Position numbers and translations under genes: made by a program. The notes beneath the pieces were generated by a model that did no database searches, had not been told where the DNA came from, and saw only the letters and a list, made by a program, of their open reading frames with translations. This document shows positions 27,701-37,425 of a stretch of 64,000 bases of DNA, piece by piece. Location of the stretch: assembly GCF_005508865.1 (NCBI RefSeq), contig NZ_SCOM01000006.1, forward strand, positions 62,001 to 126,000. Reading direction: 5' to 3'. Every line of letters begins with the position of its first letter. The first letter of the stretch is position 1. This DNA is from Pseudomonas sp. F(2018). Its GTDB lineage: Bacteria > Pseudomonadota > Gammaproteobacteria > Pseudomonadales > Pseudomonadaceae.

Positions 27701-29047
27701 TCAGCTGCCTGCGACGGTCATCCGCTCGATCAGCACCGAGCCGGTGCGGATATTGCCCCGCAGTTCCAGGTCGCTGCCCACCGCGACTATCTGGCTGAAC
27801 ATGTCACGCAGGTTGCCGGCGATGGTGACTTCCTGCACCGGGAACTGGATCTCGCCGTTCTCTACCCAGAAACCGGCGGCGCCGCGCGAGTAGTCGCCGG
27901 TGACCAGATTGAGACCCTGCCCCATCAGCTCGGTGACCAGCAGGCCACGCCCCATGCGTTTGAGCAGCGCCTGCTGATCCTCGTCGCCATGGCTGACGAA
28001 CAGGTTGTGCACGCCACCGGAGTTGGCCGTGCTCGGCATGCCCAGCTTGCGCCCGGAGTAGGTGCCGAGGATGTAGGACACCAGCTCGCCGCCGGCCACG
28101 AACGGCTTGGCGTAGGTGGCCAGACCGTCACCGTCGAAGGTGGCGCTGCCCATGGCGCGCGGAATGTGCGGGCGCTCGTCGAGACTCAGCCATTCGGGGA
28201 ACAGGCGCTGGCCCAGCGCGCCTTCGAGGAACGAGGAGTGGCGATAGAGGTTGCCGCCGGAAACGGCGGCGAGGAAGTGGCCGAACAGCCCGGTGGCCAG
28301 CTCCGGCGCGAACAGCACCGGCACCTCGCAGGTCGGCACGGGGCGCGCACCGAGACGCGCCACGCTGCGCTCGGCGGCCAGGCGGCCGATCTTCGCCGGG
28401 TCGGCCAGCAGCTCGCCCTGGCGATTGACGTCGTACCAGTAGTCACGCTGCATCTGCCCGTCGCCCTCGGCGATCATCACGCAGCTCAGGCTATGGCGGG
28501 TGCTGGCATAGCCGCCGACGAAGCCATGGCTATTGCCATAGACCCGACAACCCTGATGAGTACTGAGGCTGGTGCCGTCGGCGTTGCTGATGCGCTTGTC
28601 GGTGGCGAAGGCCGCCGCCTCGCAGACCAGGGCCAGCTCCACCGCCTGTTCCGGTGCAATGGCCCAGGGGTGGTAGAGGTCCAGCTCGGGCAGCTCACGA
28701 GCCATCAGCGCGGCGTCGGCAAGGCCGGCGCAATCGTCTTCCGAGGCATGCTTGGCGATGGCCAGGGCGGCGGCCACCGTCTCCCGTATCGCTGCCTCGC
28801 CACTGGCCGAGGTACTGGCCGAGCCCTTGCGCTGGCCGACATACAGGGTGATGCCGAAGCCCTGGTCGCGGTTGAACTCGACCGTCTCCACCTCGCCCTG
28901 GCGCACCGTGGTGGACAGGCCCTGCTCCATCGACACCGCCACCTCACAGGCGCTGGCGCCCTGGCGGCGCGCCTCGGCGATGATCTGCTCGACCTGCGCC
29001 TGCAGATCCGGCAGGGCCTGCGGGCCCACTGCTTGTGCTGAACTCAT
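27701..29047 (-). CDS. pmbA: PmbA/TldE, partner subunit of the TldD/E metalloprotease
   Basis: 448 residues from the ATG at 29045-29047 with GGAG upstream. The U62 peptidase fold is shown by AEARRQGASACEVAVSMEQGLSTTVRQGEVE, the middle RDYWYDVNRQG, and the C-terminal ANSGGVHNLFVSHGDE and LMGQGLNLVTGDYSRGAAGFWVENGEI. PmbA lacks the zinc motif found in TldD and acts as its partner in degrading unfolded peptides, for example leader removal in microcin B17 and CcdA turnover in E. coli. It is divergent from darP. tldD is only two genes away. Confidence 0.94.
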   Translation of the reverse strand: MSSAQAVGPQALPDLQAQVEQIIAEARRQGASACEVAVSMEQGLSTTVRQGEVETVEFNRDQGFGITLYVGQRKGSASTSASGEAAIRETVAAALAIAKHASEDDCAGLADAALMARELPELDLYHPWAIAPEQAVELALVCEAAAFATDKRISNADGTSLSTHQGCRVYGNSHGFVGGYASTRHSLSCVMIAEGDGQMQRDYWYDVNRQGELLADPAKIGRLAAERSVARLGARPVPTCEVPVLFAPELATGLFGHFLAAVSGGNLYRHSSFLEGALGQRLFPEWLSLDERPHIPRAMGSATFDGDGLATYAKPFVAGGELVSYILGTYSGRKLGMPSTANSGGVHNLFVSHGDEDQQALLKRMGRGLLVTELMGQGLNLVTGDYSRGAAGFWVENGEIQFPVQEVTIAGNLRDMFSQIVAVGSDLELRGNIRTGSVLIERMTVAGS

Positions 29048-29136
29048 GTTGCACTCCAACGACGGGCGGCCGGTCCGCTGCGGACAGGCCCTCCCTGACT
29101 GGTTATCATGGCGGCGTTTCCATCCGGACCGCCCCC

Positions 29137-29658
29137 ATGGCTGATTCATACGACGAAGACTTCTCCGGCGAGAAGAGCAAGACCCAGATCAAGCGCGAGC
29201 TGCACGCCCTGCAGGATCTCGGCGCGCGCCTGACCACCCTCAAGCCCGACCTGATCGCCAAGCTGCCGATCACCGACGGCCTGCGCAAGGCCCTGGCCGA
29301 GTCGCCGAAACACACGGCCAATGCCGCCAAGAAGCGCCACGTCCAGTTCATCGGCAAGCTCATGCGCGACCAGGACATCGAGGGCATCCTCGCCCTGATC
29401 GACCAGGTCGACAGCTCCACCCGCGAGTACAACGAACGCTTCCACGCCCTGGAGCGCTGGCGCGATCGTCTGGTCGCAGGTGACGACACCACCCTGGAGA
29501 GCTTCGTCGTCGACTACCCGGAGGCCGACCGCCAGCACCTGCGCAGCCTGATCCGTCATGCCCAGCACGAGGCGGCGCGGAACAAACCGCCAGCCGCCGC
29601 ACGCAAAATCTTCAAGTACATCCGCGACCTGGACGAGGTCCAGCGCGGCCTGCGTTAA
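29137..29658 (+). CDS. darP: Ribosome biogenesis factor DarP (YjgA, DUF615)
   Basis: 173 residues, almost entirely helical and strongly charged. The family pattern is KSKTQIKRELHALQDLGARL, VQFIGKLMRDQDIEGILALID and ARKIFKYIRDLDEV. DarP assists late 50S subunit maturation in E. coli. It is divergent from pmbA across about 90 bp and convergent with tldD (45 bp); E. coli also pairs it with pmbA. Confidence 0.93.
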   Translation: MADSYDEDFSGEKSKTQIKRELHALQDLGARLTTLKPDLIAKLPITDGLRKALAESPKHTANAAKKRHVQFIGKLMRDQDIEGILALIDQVDSSTREYNERFHALERWRDRLVAGDDTTLESFVVDYPEADRQHLRSLIRHAQHEAARNKPPAAARKIFKYIRDLDEVQRGLR

Positions 29659-29703
29659 ACCTCCCGCCGCCCCGGATCACCGGGCGTGTCCCGCGCCGGC
29701 GCC

Positions 29704-31161
29704 TCAGGCGCCGGTGCCACCCACGGTGATCGCGTCGATCTTCAGGGTCGGCTGGCCGACGCCCACCGGCACCGACTGACCGTCCTTGCCGCACGTGCCC
29801 ACACCGCTGTCCAGGGCCAGGTCGTTGCCGACCATGGAAACCTTGCTCATGGCCTCAGGACCGTTGCCGATCAGGGTCGCGCCCTTCACCGGCGCAGTGA
29901 TTCTGCCGTCCTCGATCAGGTAGGCCTCGCTGGTGGAGAACACGAACTTGCCGCTGGTGATGTCCACCTGGCCGCCGCCGAGGTTGGCGCAGTAGATGCC
30001 GCGCTTCACCGAGCGGATGATCTCTTCCGGGTCGCTCTCGCCGGCCAGCATGTAGGTGTTGGTCATGCGCGGCATCGGCAGGTGCGCGTAGGACTCGCGA
30101 CGGCCGTTGCCGGTCGGCGCCACGCCCATCAGGCGGGCGTTCAGCTTGTCCTGCATGTAGCCCTTGAGCACGCCGTTCTCGATCAGCGTGGTGCACTGGG
30201 TGCGGGTGCCTTCGTCGTCCAGGCTCAGCGAGCCGCGGCGCCCGGCCAGGGTGCCGTCATCGACGATGGTGCACAGCTTGGACGCCACCGGCTGGCCGAC
30301 GCGACCGCTGTAGGCCGAGCTGCCCTTGCGGTTGAAGTCGCCTTCCAGGCCATGGCCGACCGCCTCGTGCAGCAGCACGCCGGACCAGCCGGCGCCCATC
30401 ACCACCGGCAGGGTACCGGCCGGCGCGGGGACCGCCTCCAGGTTGACCAGGGCCTGGCGCAGCGCCTCGCGGGCATAGCCCATGGCGCGCTCTTCGCCGT
30501 TGCCGTCCTGCTCGAGGAAGTAGCGGTAGTCGCTGCGCCCGCCGCCGCCATGGCCGCCACGCTCGCGGCGACCGTTCTGCTCGACGATCACGCTGACGTT
30601 GAAGCGCACCAGCGGGCGGATGTCGGCGCCCAGACTGCCATCGCTGGCGGCCACCAGCACGTGGTCCCAGACCCCGGCCAGGCTGACGGTGACCTGCTTG
30701 ATGCGCGGGTCGAGGGTGCGGGTGAACACGTCGATGCGCTTGAGCAGCTCGACCTTCTCGGCGCGCTCCAGCACTTCCAGCGGGTTGTCCTGGCCATACA
30801 GGGCGACCACCGCCGGGCTGGCGAAGGCCTGCACGCGGCCCTGCTGGCCGGCGCGGGCGATCGAGCGGGCGGCGCGGGCCGCCTGGCTCAGGGCCTCGGC
30901 ATGGATGGCGTTGCTGTAGGCGAAACCGGTCTTCTCGCCGGACTGGGCGCGCACGCCCACACCCTGGTCGAGGTTGAAACTGCCTTCCTTGACGATGCCG
31001 TCCTCCAGCACCCAGGACTCGGAGACCTGGCTCTGGAAGTACAGGTCGGCCGCGTCGATACCGGGGCCGGCCAGTTCGCCGAGGATCGCCGGCAACTGCT
31101 CGATGGTCAGGTTGCCGGGGGCCAGCAGGTGGCCGCTGACGCGGCCGAGGATGTCGCTCAT
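29704..31161 (-). CDS. tldD: TldD, catalytic subunit of the TldD/E metalloprotease
   Basis: 485 residues. The zinc motif HEAVGH is at 265-270 in LLHEAVGHGLEGDFNRKG, with DDEGTRTQ and the C-terminal Cys-containing SGVGTCGKDGQSVPVGVGQPTLKIDAITVGG. It forms a heterodimer with PmbA that threads and cleaves unstructured peptides in the cytoplasm. The ATG at 31159-31161 overlaps the stop of the upstream amidase gene by 4 bases. The TGA stop lies in the loop of a CCGGCGCC/GGCGCCGG hairpin (29696-29714). Confidence 0.96.
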   Translation of the reverse strand: MSDILGRVSGHLLAPGNLTIEQLPAILGELAGPGIDAADLYFQSQVSESWVLEDGIVKEGSFNLDQGVGVRAQSGEKTGFAYSNAIHAEALSQAARAARSIARAGQQGRVQAFASPAVVALYGQDNPLEVLERAEKVELLKRIDVFTRTLDPRIKQVTVSLAGVWDHVLVAASDGSLGADIRPLVRFNVSVIVEQNGRRERGGHGGGGRSDYRYFLEQDGNGEERAMGYAREALRQALVNLEAVPAPAGTLPVVMGAGWSGVLLHEAVGHGLEGDFNRKGSSAYSGRVGQPVASKLCTIVDDGTLAGRRGSLSLDDEGTRTQCTTLIENGVLKGYMQDKLNARLMGVAPTGNGRRESYAHLPMPRMTNTYMLAGESDPEEIIRSVKRGIYCANLGGGQVDITSGKFVFSTSEAYLIEDGRITAPVKGATLIGNGPEAMSKVSMVGNDLALDSGVGTCGKDGQSVPVGVGQPTLKIDAITVGGTGA

Positions 31162-32012
31162 AACTGCTCCGTGGGCGCCGGGCCGGGCTCGGCCGGCGCA
31201 ATGAATCGTCTGTGTCGCGCCACCGGCATGCGCTGGCGCACAGCCGCCTGCTCGGCGGCATCGCGTTCGGCGAGCAGTACCGCTTCGCCTTCCGTCTGTT
31301 CGGCCAGTACCCGGCCCCATGGATCGATGATCGCCGAGTGGCCGAAGGTCTCGCGCCCTCCCGGGTGCGTACCGCCCTGCCCCGCCGCCAGCACGTAGCA
31401 CTGGGTCTCGATGGCACGGGCGCGGGTCAGCACCTGCCAGTGGGCGGCGCCGGTAACGGCGGTGAAGGCCGCCGGTGCGCTGATCAGTTCGGCGCCGGCC
31501 TCGCGCAGCCGGCTGTACAGCTCGGGGAAGCGCAGGTCGTAGCACACGCTCAGGCCCAAGCGCCCCACGGGCGTATCGGCCACCACCACCTGCTCGCCGA
31601 AAGCGTAGTCGTCGGACTCGCGGTAGCGGCCACGGCTGTCGGCCACATCCACGTCGAACAGGTGCAGCTTGTCGTAGCGCGCCACCCGCTCGCCGTGCTC
31701 GTCGACCAGCAGCGAACAGGCATGGGCCTTGGCCTCGGGTCGAGAGTCCGGCGGCAGCGGGATGGTTCCTGCCACTACCCATAACCCTAGATCACGGGCG
31801 GCCTGGCGCAGCCAGGGCAGAATGGGACCGGTGCCCGCGGCCTCGGCCCGGCCGAGGTCGGCCTGGTCGCGGCGGCCCATGGCGGCGAAGTTTTCCGGCA
31901 GCACGGCGAGACGCGCACCGCGCTCGGCCGCCTGTTCGAGCAGGCGGCGGGCGGCGGCAAGATTGGCCAGAACATCGTCCTGGCTGACCATCTGGATTAC
32001 GGCGAGGGACAT
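31158..32012 (-). CDS. Nitrilase-superfamily amidohydrolase (NIT-type, possible deaminated-glutathione amidase)
   Basis: 284 residues with the Glu-Lys-Cys triad of the carbon-nitrogen hydrolase family: Glu40 (LAVLPENF), Lys115 (YDKLHLFDVD) and Cys157 (GLSVCYDLRFPELY). The YDKLHLFDVDVAD..RYRESD pattern resembles the NIT1/YbeM branch that repairs deaminated glutathione. That substrate is an inference. Cytoplasmic. It is translationally coupled to tldD downstream (4-base overlap) and follows yhdP by 46 bases. Confidence 0.88.
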   Translation of the reverse strand: MSLAVIQMVSQDDVLANLAAARRLLEQAAERGARLAVLPENFAAMGRRDQADLGRAEAAGTGPILPWLRQAARDLGLWVVAGTIPLPPDSRPEAKAHACSLLVDEHGERVARYDKLHLFDVDVADSRGRYRESDDYAFGEQVVVADTPVGRLGLSVCYDLRFPELYSRLREAGAELISAPAAFTAVTGAAHWQVLTRARAIETQCYVLAAGQGGTHPGGRETFGHSAIIDPWGRVLAEQTEGEAVLLAERDAAEQAAVRQRMPVARHRRFIAPAEPGPAPTEQL

Positions 32013-32058
32013 GAAGGCCTCCTTGCCCGCATGCTACCGCAAGTCGCCCGAACTGGCT

Positions 32059-35000
32059 TCAACGTGGCTTCTCGAACGGTTTATCGAAGCTGATCTCAGG
32101 GTTCTGCCAGGGGCCCTTGACCTTGTACTGCACGCTGGCGAAGCGCGCCACGCGGTCGCCGAGCAGCTTGTCGACCACGAACAGGGCACCGCCGACGGCC
32201 GGCGCGCCGACGATCAGCGCAGCCAGCGGCAGGTTGTTGGTCACCGGCAGGGTCACCAGCAGCTTGGCGTCGATCTGGTCACGGGCCATGTCCAGGGTGC
32301 CGTCCAGTTCCAGGGTGCTGGACGGGCCGACCACTCGCAGCGGCTCGCGGGTCTGGAACACGCCGTTCTCACCGACCAGCAGGGTCTTGGTGGTGTCGTA
32401 GCTGAAGCCCTTGCCGAGCAGGTCGGAGAAGTCCAGGCGGAGGCGGCGGCTGATCGAGTTGAAGTTGAGCAGGCCGAACACGCGCAGGGCCGAGGCCGAG
32501 CCCTGCACCTCGACGAACTGGCCCTTGCGCAGGCTGGCGTCGAGACGGCCGGACAGGCGCTTGAGGCCGAACCAGGCCGGCGAACCGGGCCAGTTGGCAT
32601 CCACATCCAGGCGGAAACGTTCGCTGGTGGCGCTGGGCGCGTAGCCCCAGGCGCTCAGCACATCGGCCAGGTTCTTGCCCTCGATGCGCCCCTTGTACCA
32701 GCTGGAGCTGGCCCCCGGCGCGCCCTGCCAGCCGGCGCTGCCACCGAGCTTGAGGCCCTTGAGGTCGAGCGATATATCACTGAAGTCCACGCCCTGGGGC
32801 GTCGGCCGCGCCTTGAGTGACCAGGCGCCGACCAGCGCATCGCCCTGCATGACCTTGGCGATGCGCACGTCCAGGGCGGGAATCTGCCGCGGATCGACGG
32901 TGGCTAGCAGATCGGGGGCATCCGGCTCGGATGGCTCGTCAGCCTTGCGCGGCTCGGCCGGCGGGAAGCTCAGGCGCGCCAGGTCGATGCCGATCGGCGC
33001 GTCCTTGGCATCCGGCAGAGCGACCTGCCCTTCCAGCAGCGCACTGTTCAGACCCAGCTGCCAGCCGGCCTCGGCCCGCGCCAGCTTGACCGCCAGGTTG
33101 TCGACCTGGGTACCGAAACCGCTGAAGCGATCGATATTGAGATCGGCGCCACGGAAGAAGCGCAGGGTTTGACCATCCCCGGCCAGACCGGCATGCGGCT
33201 TGGCCACGGCCTGCCAGGCGCTCCAGTCCAGTTCGGCGATGCGCCCGCTGACGCGCAGGCCCTGGTCCGATGGCAGGCGGGCCGGCTCACCGCCCAGGCG
33301 CAGCTCGCCGCGCCCCTGCAGCGCCGCCCCCGGTGGCGCGGCGAAAGCCAGGCTGGCCACGCTGCCATGGTCCAGCCAGTAGCGCCGCTCATTGCCCTGC
33401 AGGGTCATGCGCCAGGTGGTGGGACGCGCATCGGCGGCGGCCTTGGCGAAAGGAGCCGGCAGCTCCACGGCCAGGCCCTTGAGGTCGGACTCGATACGCA
33501 GCTGGCTGTCGCCGCCGTCCAGCGCCAGGTTGAGCTTGTAGGGAATCTCGCCCTTGAGCGGCAACGGCTGGGTCACCCCCAGCCAGCCGGTGAGCTGGGC
33601 CAGGGGGATCTTGCCGCTGGCCTCGATGCGCGTGCGCGCATTGCCGCGCGCCCCTTCGGCCACGGCCCGGCCGCGCACGGCGTGGCCCAGGGCGTGGGCA
33701 CGGATATCCGGAGCGCTGAGGCCGGTGGCGGTGTTGAAGCGGAATGCGCCCTTGATCTGGCTCAGCGCCAGCTTGGGCGTGCTGATCTGCAGTTGGGCGC
33801 CCTCAGTGGCGAAGTCCACCTGCACCTGGGGCTTCTGACCCTTGGCCAGGGGAATGTCCAGCTTCAGTTTGCCGCTCAGCGGGCCCTGCCCCTGCCAGCC
33901 GGCGAAGATCTCGGCGGTGCCGATCGGCGCCTCCTGCAGAATCTTCAGGGCATCGGGCAGGCTGCTGTCCAGCTCGCCGTTCAGCGCCAGGCGCGGCGAC
34001 TGCCCCGCCGGCGCCCTGGGTACGTTGACCGTCACGTCGCGCACGCGGCTGTCGAGAATGCGAGCCTCGGGCACCCGCACATCGACGCCGTCGTCCTCGA
34101 TCAGCACCTCGCCGCGGGCCTCGCGCAGCACCGGCCAGCCGGGCTGGAAGGCCAGTTCGGCGCCGTCCACCAGGAAATACAGGCTGATGCTGCGCGAGGC
34201 ATCCTCGGCGCCCTTGGCCAGGGAGCCCTGGTACTGGAACCAGCCGTCGTCGATATGGCCCTTGCGGATCGACTCGTTCAACCACTGGGCCAGGGCCGGG
34301 CTGAGGCCGGGCGAGAGGGTCGGCAGGTACTTCTTGGCCTGCAGGGCATCGCCGTCCTGCAGGCCGACCCGCAGGTCCATGTAGTCCTCCAGGGCCGGGT
34401 CCTTCTTCAGGCGCACCAGGAAGTCGCCGGCCACCCGACCCTCGTCGCCGACCACCTGCAGATAGGGGCTCTGCAGGGTCAGCCCCTCGTCGTTGAGCTC
34501 CCACAGCAGGCGGGCGCCGGCCTGGCGGTAGCGCCACATCTCGGGGAACAGGTTGGGGAAGTGCAGGCCGAAGTTCTCGCTGGCGGCAAGCCCCTCGCCG
34601 CTGCCCAGGTCGCCGCGCACGCTGCCGCTGGCGTTGTCCACCGCCGGCACGCCCTGCCAGGCGCCAATGCCGACGCGCTCCAGATTGCTCGAGAACTGCA
34701 CGCGCTTGGCGTCGCTCAGCTGCGGCAGGTAGTCCAGCTGCAGGTTGCGCAGCGCGCCACGCGGGCGCAGGGCGCCGACAATCTCCGCGGCCTTGTCCGG
34801 CAGCGGCGCCAGGGCCAGTACCACCGGCGTCAGCGGGGTCAGGTCGAGATGATCGGCGCTCAGGCTCCAGCGCTCGACCTGGCCGGCGCTGTCCAGGGTC
34901 TGCTTCAGGGCCAGCTGCGCCTCGCCCCAGCGGGTCTCGCCCAGGCTCAGGGCCAGGGCGTCCACCAGCAGGTCGAAGCCATCGGCGCGCCGCTCGAAAT

Positions 35001-35898
35001 AGGCGCTCAGGCCCAGGTCGCTGACCTGCACCGGCTCGCGCCTGGCGTAGGCGCCACGAATCTCCGGCGCATGCAGACGCGCCGCGCCGCGCTGCACCTG
35101 CCCTTGCGCCCACTCCAGCCAGAACTCGCCGCCGGCCTGGGCCCTGCTCAATTGCCAGTCGCGGGTCAGGCCCTTGGGCAGCCAGGTCGCCCAGTCGCTC
35201 TGCGGCAGGCTGAGGTAGGCATCGGCGCTGCTGGCGCGCCAGTCCTGAGGATCCAGACGCACGCGCAGGTTGAACGCCAGCGGCTGGCCATCGGGCAGGC
35301 GCAGGCGGCCATCGAGGCGCTGGCGCACGCTGCCGCTGCGCAGGGTCAGGTCGATGTAGGTGAGGCTCTGCGGCGGCTGTTCGAAGGGTTCGAAGGTCAG
35401 CTGGCTGCCGAGCAGGGAGACCTTGCTGAGCATGCCCAGGCCGTCGATCAGCTTCTGCGGGTCCAGCGGCTTGGATGGCTGGCGCTGCGGCAGGCCCTCC
35501 ACCGCCCAGCGCCCTTCGGCATCCTGGCGCAGGCTCAGTTGCAGGCCCTCGACCTGCAGGTTGGCGATGCGCGGCGCGCGCGCCAGCAGGCTGGCCAATA
35601 CGTCCGGCACCAGCCGTACCTGATCCAGGCGCACAGCGCTGGCGCCTTCGCCGACCAGCACGTCATGGGCCGTGAGCACCGGCGCCAGGCCACGCCAGCC
35701 GCCCTCCAGGCTGCCGATGGCGAGCGGCATGTTCAGCGCGGTGGCGGCCTTGGCCTCGACTTCGTCGCGGTACTCGGCCACCAGCGGCACCAGCTCGCGG
35801 CCCAGACTGACGTACAGCGCGGCCAGCACCAGCACCAGCGCGCACAGGCCCAGGCCCCAGCGCAGTAGCCTGTTCAGCAGGCTAGCGAGGAAGTTCAT
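32059..35898 (-). CDS. yhdP: YhdP, AsmA/TamB-like bridge protein
   Basis: 1279 residues, matching the size of E. coli YhdP (1266). One N-terminal membrane anchor (about 12-32, RWGLGLCALVLVLAALYVSL) is followed by a long periplasmic repeating-beta-groove region (DUF3971, with FNLRVRLDPQDWR and similar strands) and a C-terminal AsmA-like domain (GLLNFNSISRRLRLDFSDLLGKGFSYDTTK). AsmA-like proteins of this type move phospholipids from inner to outer membrane. The neighbours rng and maf match the rng-yhdP-tldD block of enteric bacteria. It starts one base from the rng stop. Confidence 0.95.
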   Translation of the reverse strand: MNFLASLLNRLLRWGLGLCALVLVLAALYVSLGRELVPLVAEYRDEVEAKAATALNMPLAIGSLEGGWRGLAPVLTAHDVLVGEGASAVRLDQVRLVPDVLASLLARAPRIANLQVEGLQLSLRQDAEGRWAVEGLPQRQPSKPLDPQKLIDGLGMLSKVSLLGSQLTFEPFEQPPQSLTYIDLTLRSGSVRQRLDGRLRLPDGQPLAFNLRVRLDPQDWRASSADAYLSLPQSDWATWLPKGLTRDWQLSRAQAGGEFWLEWAQGQVQRGAARLHAPEIRGAYARREPVQVSDLGLSAYFERRADGFDLLVDALALSLGETRWGEAQLALKQTLDSAGQVERWSLSADHLDLTPLTPVVLALAPLPDKAAEIVGALRPRGALRNLQLDYLPQLSDAKRVQFSSNLERVGIGAWQGVPAVDNASGSVRGDLGSGEGLAASENFGLHFPNLFPEMWRYRQAGARLLWELNDEGLTLQSPYLQVVGDEGRVAGDFLVRLKKDPALEDYMDLRVGLQDGDALQAKKYLPTLSPGLSPALAQWLNESIRKGHIDDGWFQYQGSLAKGAEDASRSISLYFLVDGAELAFQPGWPVLREARGEVLIEDDGVDVRVPEARILDSRVRDVTVNVPRAPAGQSPRLALNGELDSSLPDALKILQEAPIGTAEIFAGWQGQGPLSGKLKLDIPLAKGQKPQVQVDFATEGAQLQISTPKLALSQIKGAFRFNTATGLSAPDIRAHALGHAVRGRAVAEGARGNARTRIEASGKIPLAQLTGWLGVTQPLPLKGEIPYKLNLALDGGDSQLRIESDLKGLAVELPAPFAKAAADARPTTWRMTLQGNERRYWLDHGSVASLAFAAPPGAALQGRGELRLGGEPARLPSDQGLRVSGRIAELDWSAWQAVAKPHAGLAGDGQTLRFFRGADLNIDRFSGFGTQVDNLAVKLARAEAGWQLGLNSALLEGQVALPDAKDAPIGIDLARLSFPPAEPRKADEPSEPDAPDLLATVDPRQIPALDVRIAKVMQGDALVGAWSLKARPTPQGVDFSDISLDLKGLKLGGSAGWQGAPGASSSWYKGRIEGKNLADVLSAWGYAPSATSERFRLDVDANWPGSPAWFGLKRLSGRLDASLRKGQFVEVQGSASALRVFGLLNFNSISRRLRLDFSDLLGKGFSYDTTKTLLVGENGVFQTREPLRVVGPSSTLELDGTLDMARDQIDAKLLVTLPVTNNLPLAALIVGAPAVGGALFVVDKLLGDRVARFASVQYKVKGPWQNPEISFDKPFEKPR

Positions 35899-37356
35899 TC
35901 AGAGCAGCACCACGTCGTACTGCTCCTGGGAATACATGCTCTCCACCTGGAACTTGATGGGCCGACCGATGAAGGCCTCCAGATCGGCGACATTGCCCGA
36001 CTCCTCGTCGAGCAGGCGGTCGACCACCTTCTGCTCGGCCAGCACCAGATAGCCCTCGGCCTGGTAGGCGCGGGCCTCACGGAGGATCTCTCGGAAGATC
36101 TCGTAGCAGATGGTTTCCGGGGTCTTCAGCTTGCCGCGGCCCTGGCAGCAGCTGCACGGCTCGCACAGCACCTGTTCGAGACTCTCGCGGGTGCGCTTGC
36201 GGGTCATCTGCACCAGGCCCAGCTCGGTGATGCCGATGATGTTGGTCTTGGCGTGGTCGCGCTCCAGCTGCTTCTCCAGGGTGCGCAGCACCTGGCGCTG
36301 GTGTTCTTCATCTTCCATGTCGATGAAGTCGATGATGATGATCCCGCCCAGGTTGCGCAGGCGCAGCTGGCGAGCGATCGCGGTGGCCGCCTCGAGGTTG
36401 GTCTTGAAGATGGTCTCTTCGAGAGTGCGGTGGCCGACGAAGGCGCCGGTATTGACGTCGATGGTGGTCATCGCCTCGGCCGGATCGACGATCAGGTAGC
36501 CGCCGGATTTGAGCGGCACCTTGCGCTCCAGGGCGCGCTGGATCTCGTCCTCGACGCCGTACAGGTCGAAGATCGGCCGCTCGCCGGGGTAATGCTCCAG
36601 GCGATCGGCGATCTCCGGCATCAGCTCGTCGACGAACTGGGTGATCTTGCCGAAGGTCTCCCGCGAGTCGACGCGGATCTTCTCGATCTTCGGATTGACC
36701 AGGTCGCGCAGGGTGCGCAGGGCCAGGGACAGGTCCTCGTAGATCACCGAGGGGGTCGGCGCGGTCTTCATCTGCGCGGCGATCTGCTCCCACAGGCGAC
36801 GCAGGTAGCGGATGTCGGCGAGGATCTCGTCGGCCCCGGCGCCGTCCGCGGCGGTCCTGAGGATAAAGCCGCCGGCTTCCTCGATGCCCTCGGCGGCGAC
36901 GCAGTCGGCCACCACCTGCTTGAGGCGCTCGCGCTCGGCCTCGTCCTCGATCTTCAGCGAGATGCCGACATGCGCGGTGCGTGGCATGTAGACCAGATAG
37001 CGGGAAGGAATGGACAGGTGAGTGGTCAGGCGCGCGCCCTTGGTACCGATCGGGTCCTTGGTCACCTGCACCACCAGGCTCTGGCCCTCGTGGACCAGCG
37101 CGCCGATGGATTCCACCGCGCTGCCTTCGCGGGTGGAAATCTCCGCCGCATGGATGAAGGCGGCGCGCTCCAGACCGATGTCGACGAAGGCCGCCTGCAT
37201 TCCCGGCAGCACCCGCACCACCTTGCCTTTATAGATATTGCCGACGATGCCACGCTTCTGCGTGCGCTCGACGTGCACTTCCTGCAGCACGCCGTTTTCC
37301 ACCACCGCCACGCGCGACTCCATCGGCGTGATGTTGATCAGGATCTCTTCGCTCAT
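35899..37356 (-). CDS. rng: Ribonuclease G
   Basis: 485 residues, RNase E/G family without the long C-terminal scaffold of RNase E. The N-terminal S1 domain (GIVGNIYKGKVVRVLPGMQAAFVDIG) is followed by the 5'-sensor and a DNase-I-like domain with the metal-binding Asp residues in TIDVNTGAFVG and IIIIDFIDMED. The small zinc-link-like Cys cluster is EQVLCEPCSCCQGRG. It processes the 16S rRNA 5' end and degrades mRNA. It abuts yhdP and follows maf by 69 bases. Confidence 0.96.
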   Translation of the reverse strand: MSEEILINITPMESRVAVVENGVLQEVHVERTQKRGIVGNIYKGKVVRVLPGMQAAFVDIGLERAAFIHAAEISTREGSAVESIGALVHEGQSLVVQVTKDPIGTKGARLTTHLSIPSRYLVYMPRTAHVGISLKIEDEAERERLKQVVADCVAAEGIEEAGGFILRTAADGAGADEILADIRYLRRLWEQIAAQMKTAPTPSVIYEDLSLALRTLRDLVNPKIEKIRVDSRETFGKITQFVDELMPEIADRLEHYPGERPIFDLYGVEDEIQRALERKVPLKSGGYLIVDPAEAMTTIDVNTGAFVGHRTLEETIFKTNLEAATAIARQLRLRNLGGIIIIDFIDMEDEEHQRQVLRTLEKQLERDHAKTNIIGITELGLVQMTRKRTRESLEQVLCEPCSCCQGRGKLKTPETICYEIFREILREARAYQAEGYLVLAEQKVVDRLLDEESGNVADLEAFIGRPIKFQVESMYSQEQYDVVLL

Positions 37357-37425
37357 GCGTCCTACTCTGCGCGTCGCGACTGCTGGCCAGGGGCCGCTGC
37401 CACTCTAACTGTTTGGGCCGGCAGG

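Noticed and set aside
33169..35868. Long open frame (about 900 codons) antisense to yhdP
   Set aside because: It has the repetitive Gln/Ala/His/Leu composition that high-GC DNA gives on the opposite strand of a real gene, no family resemblance, and yhdP is certain there.
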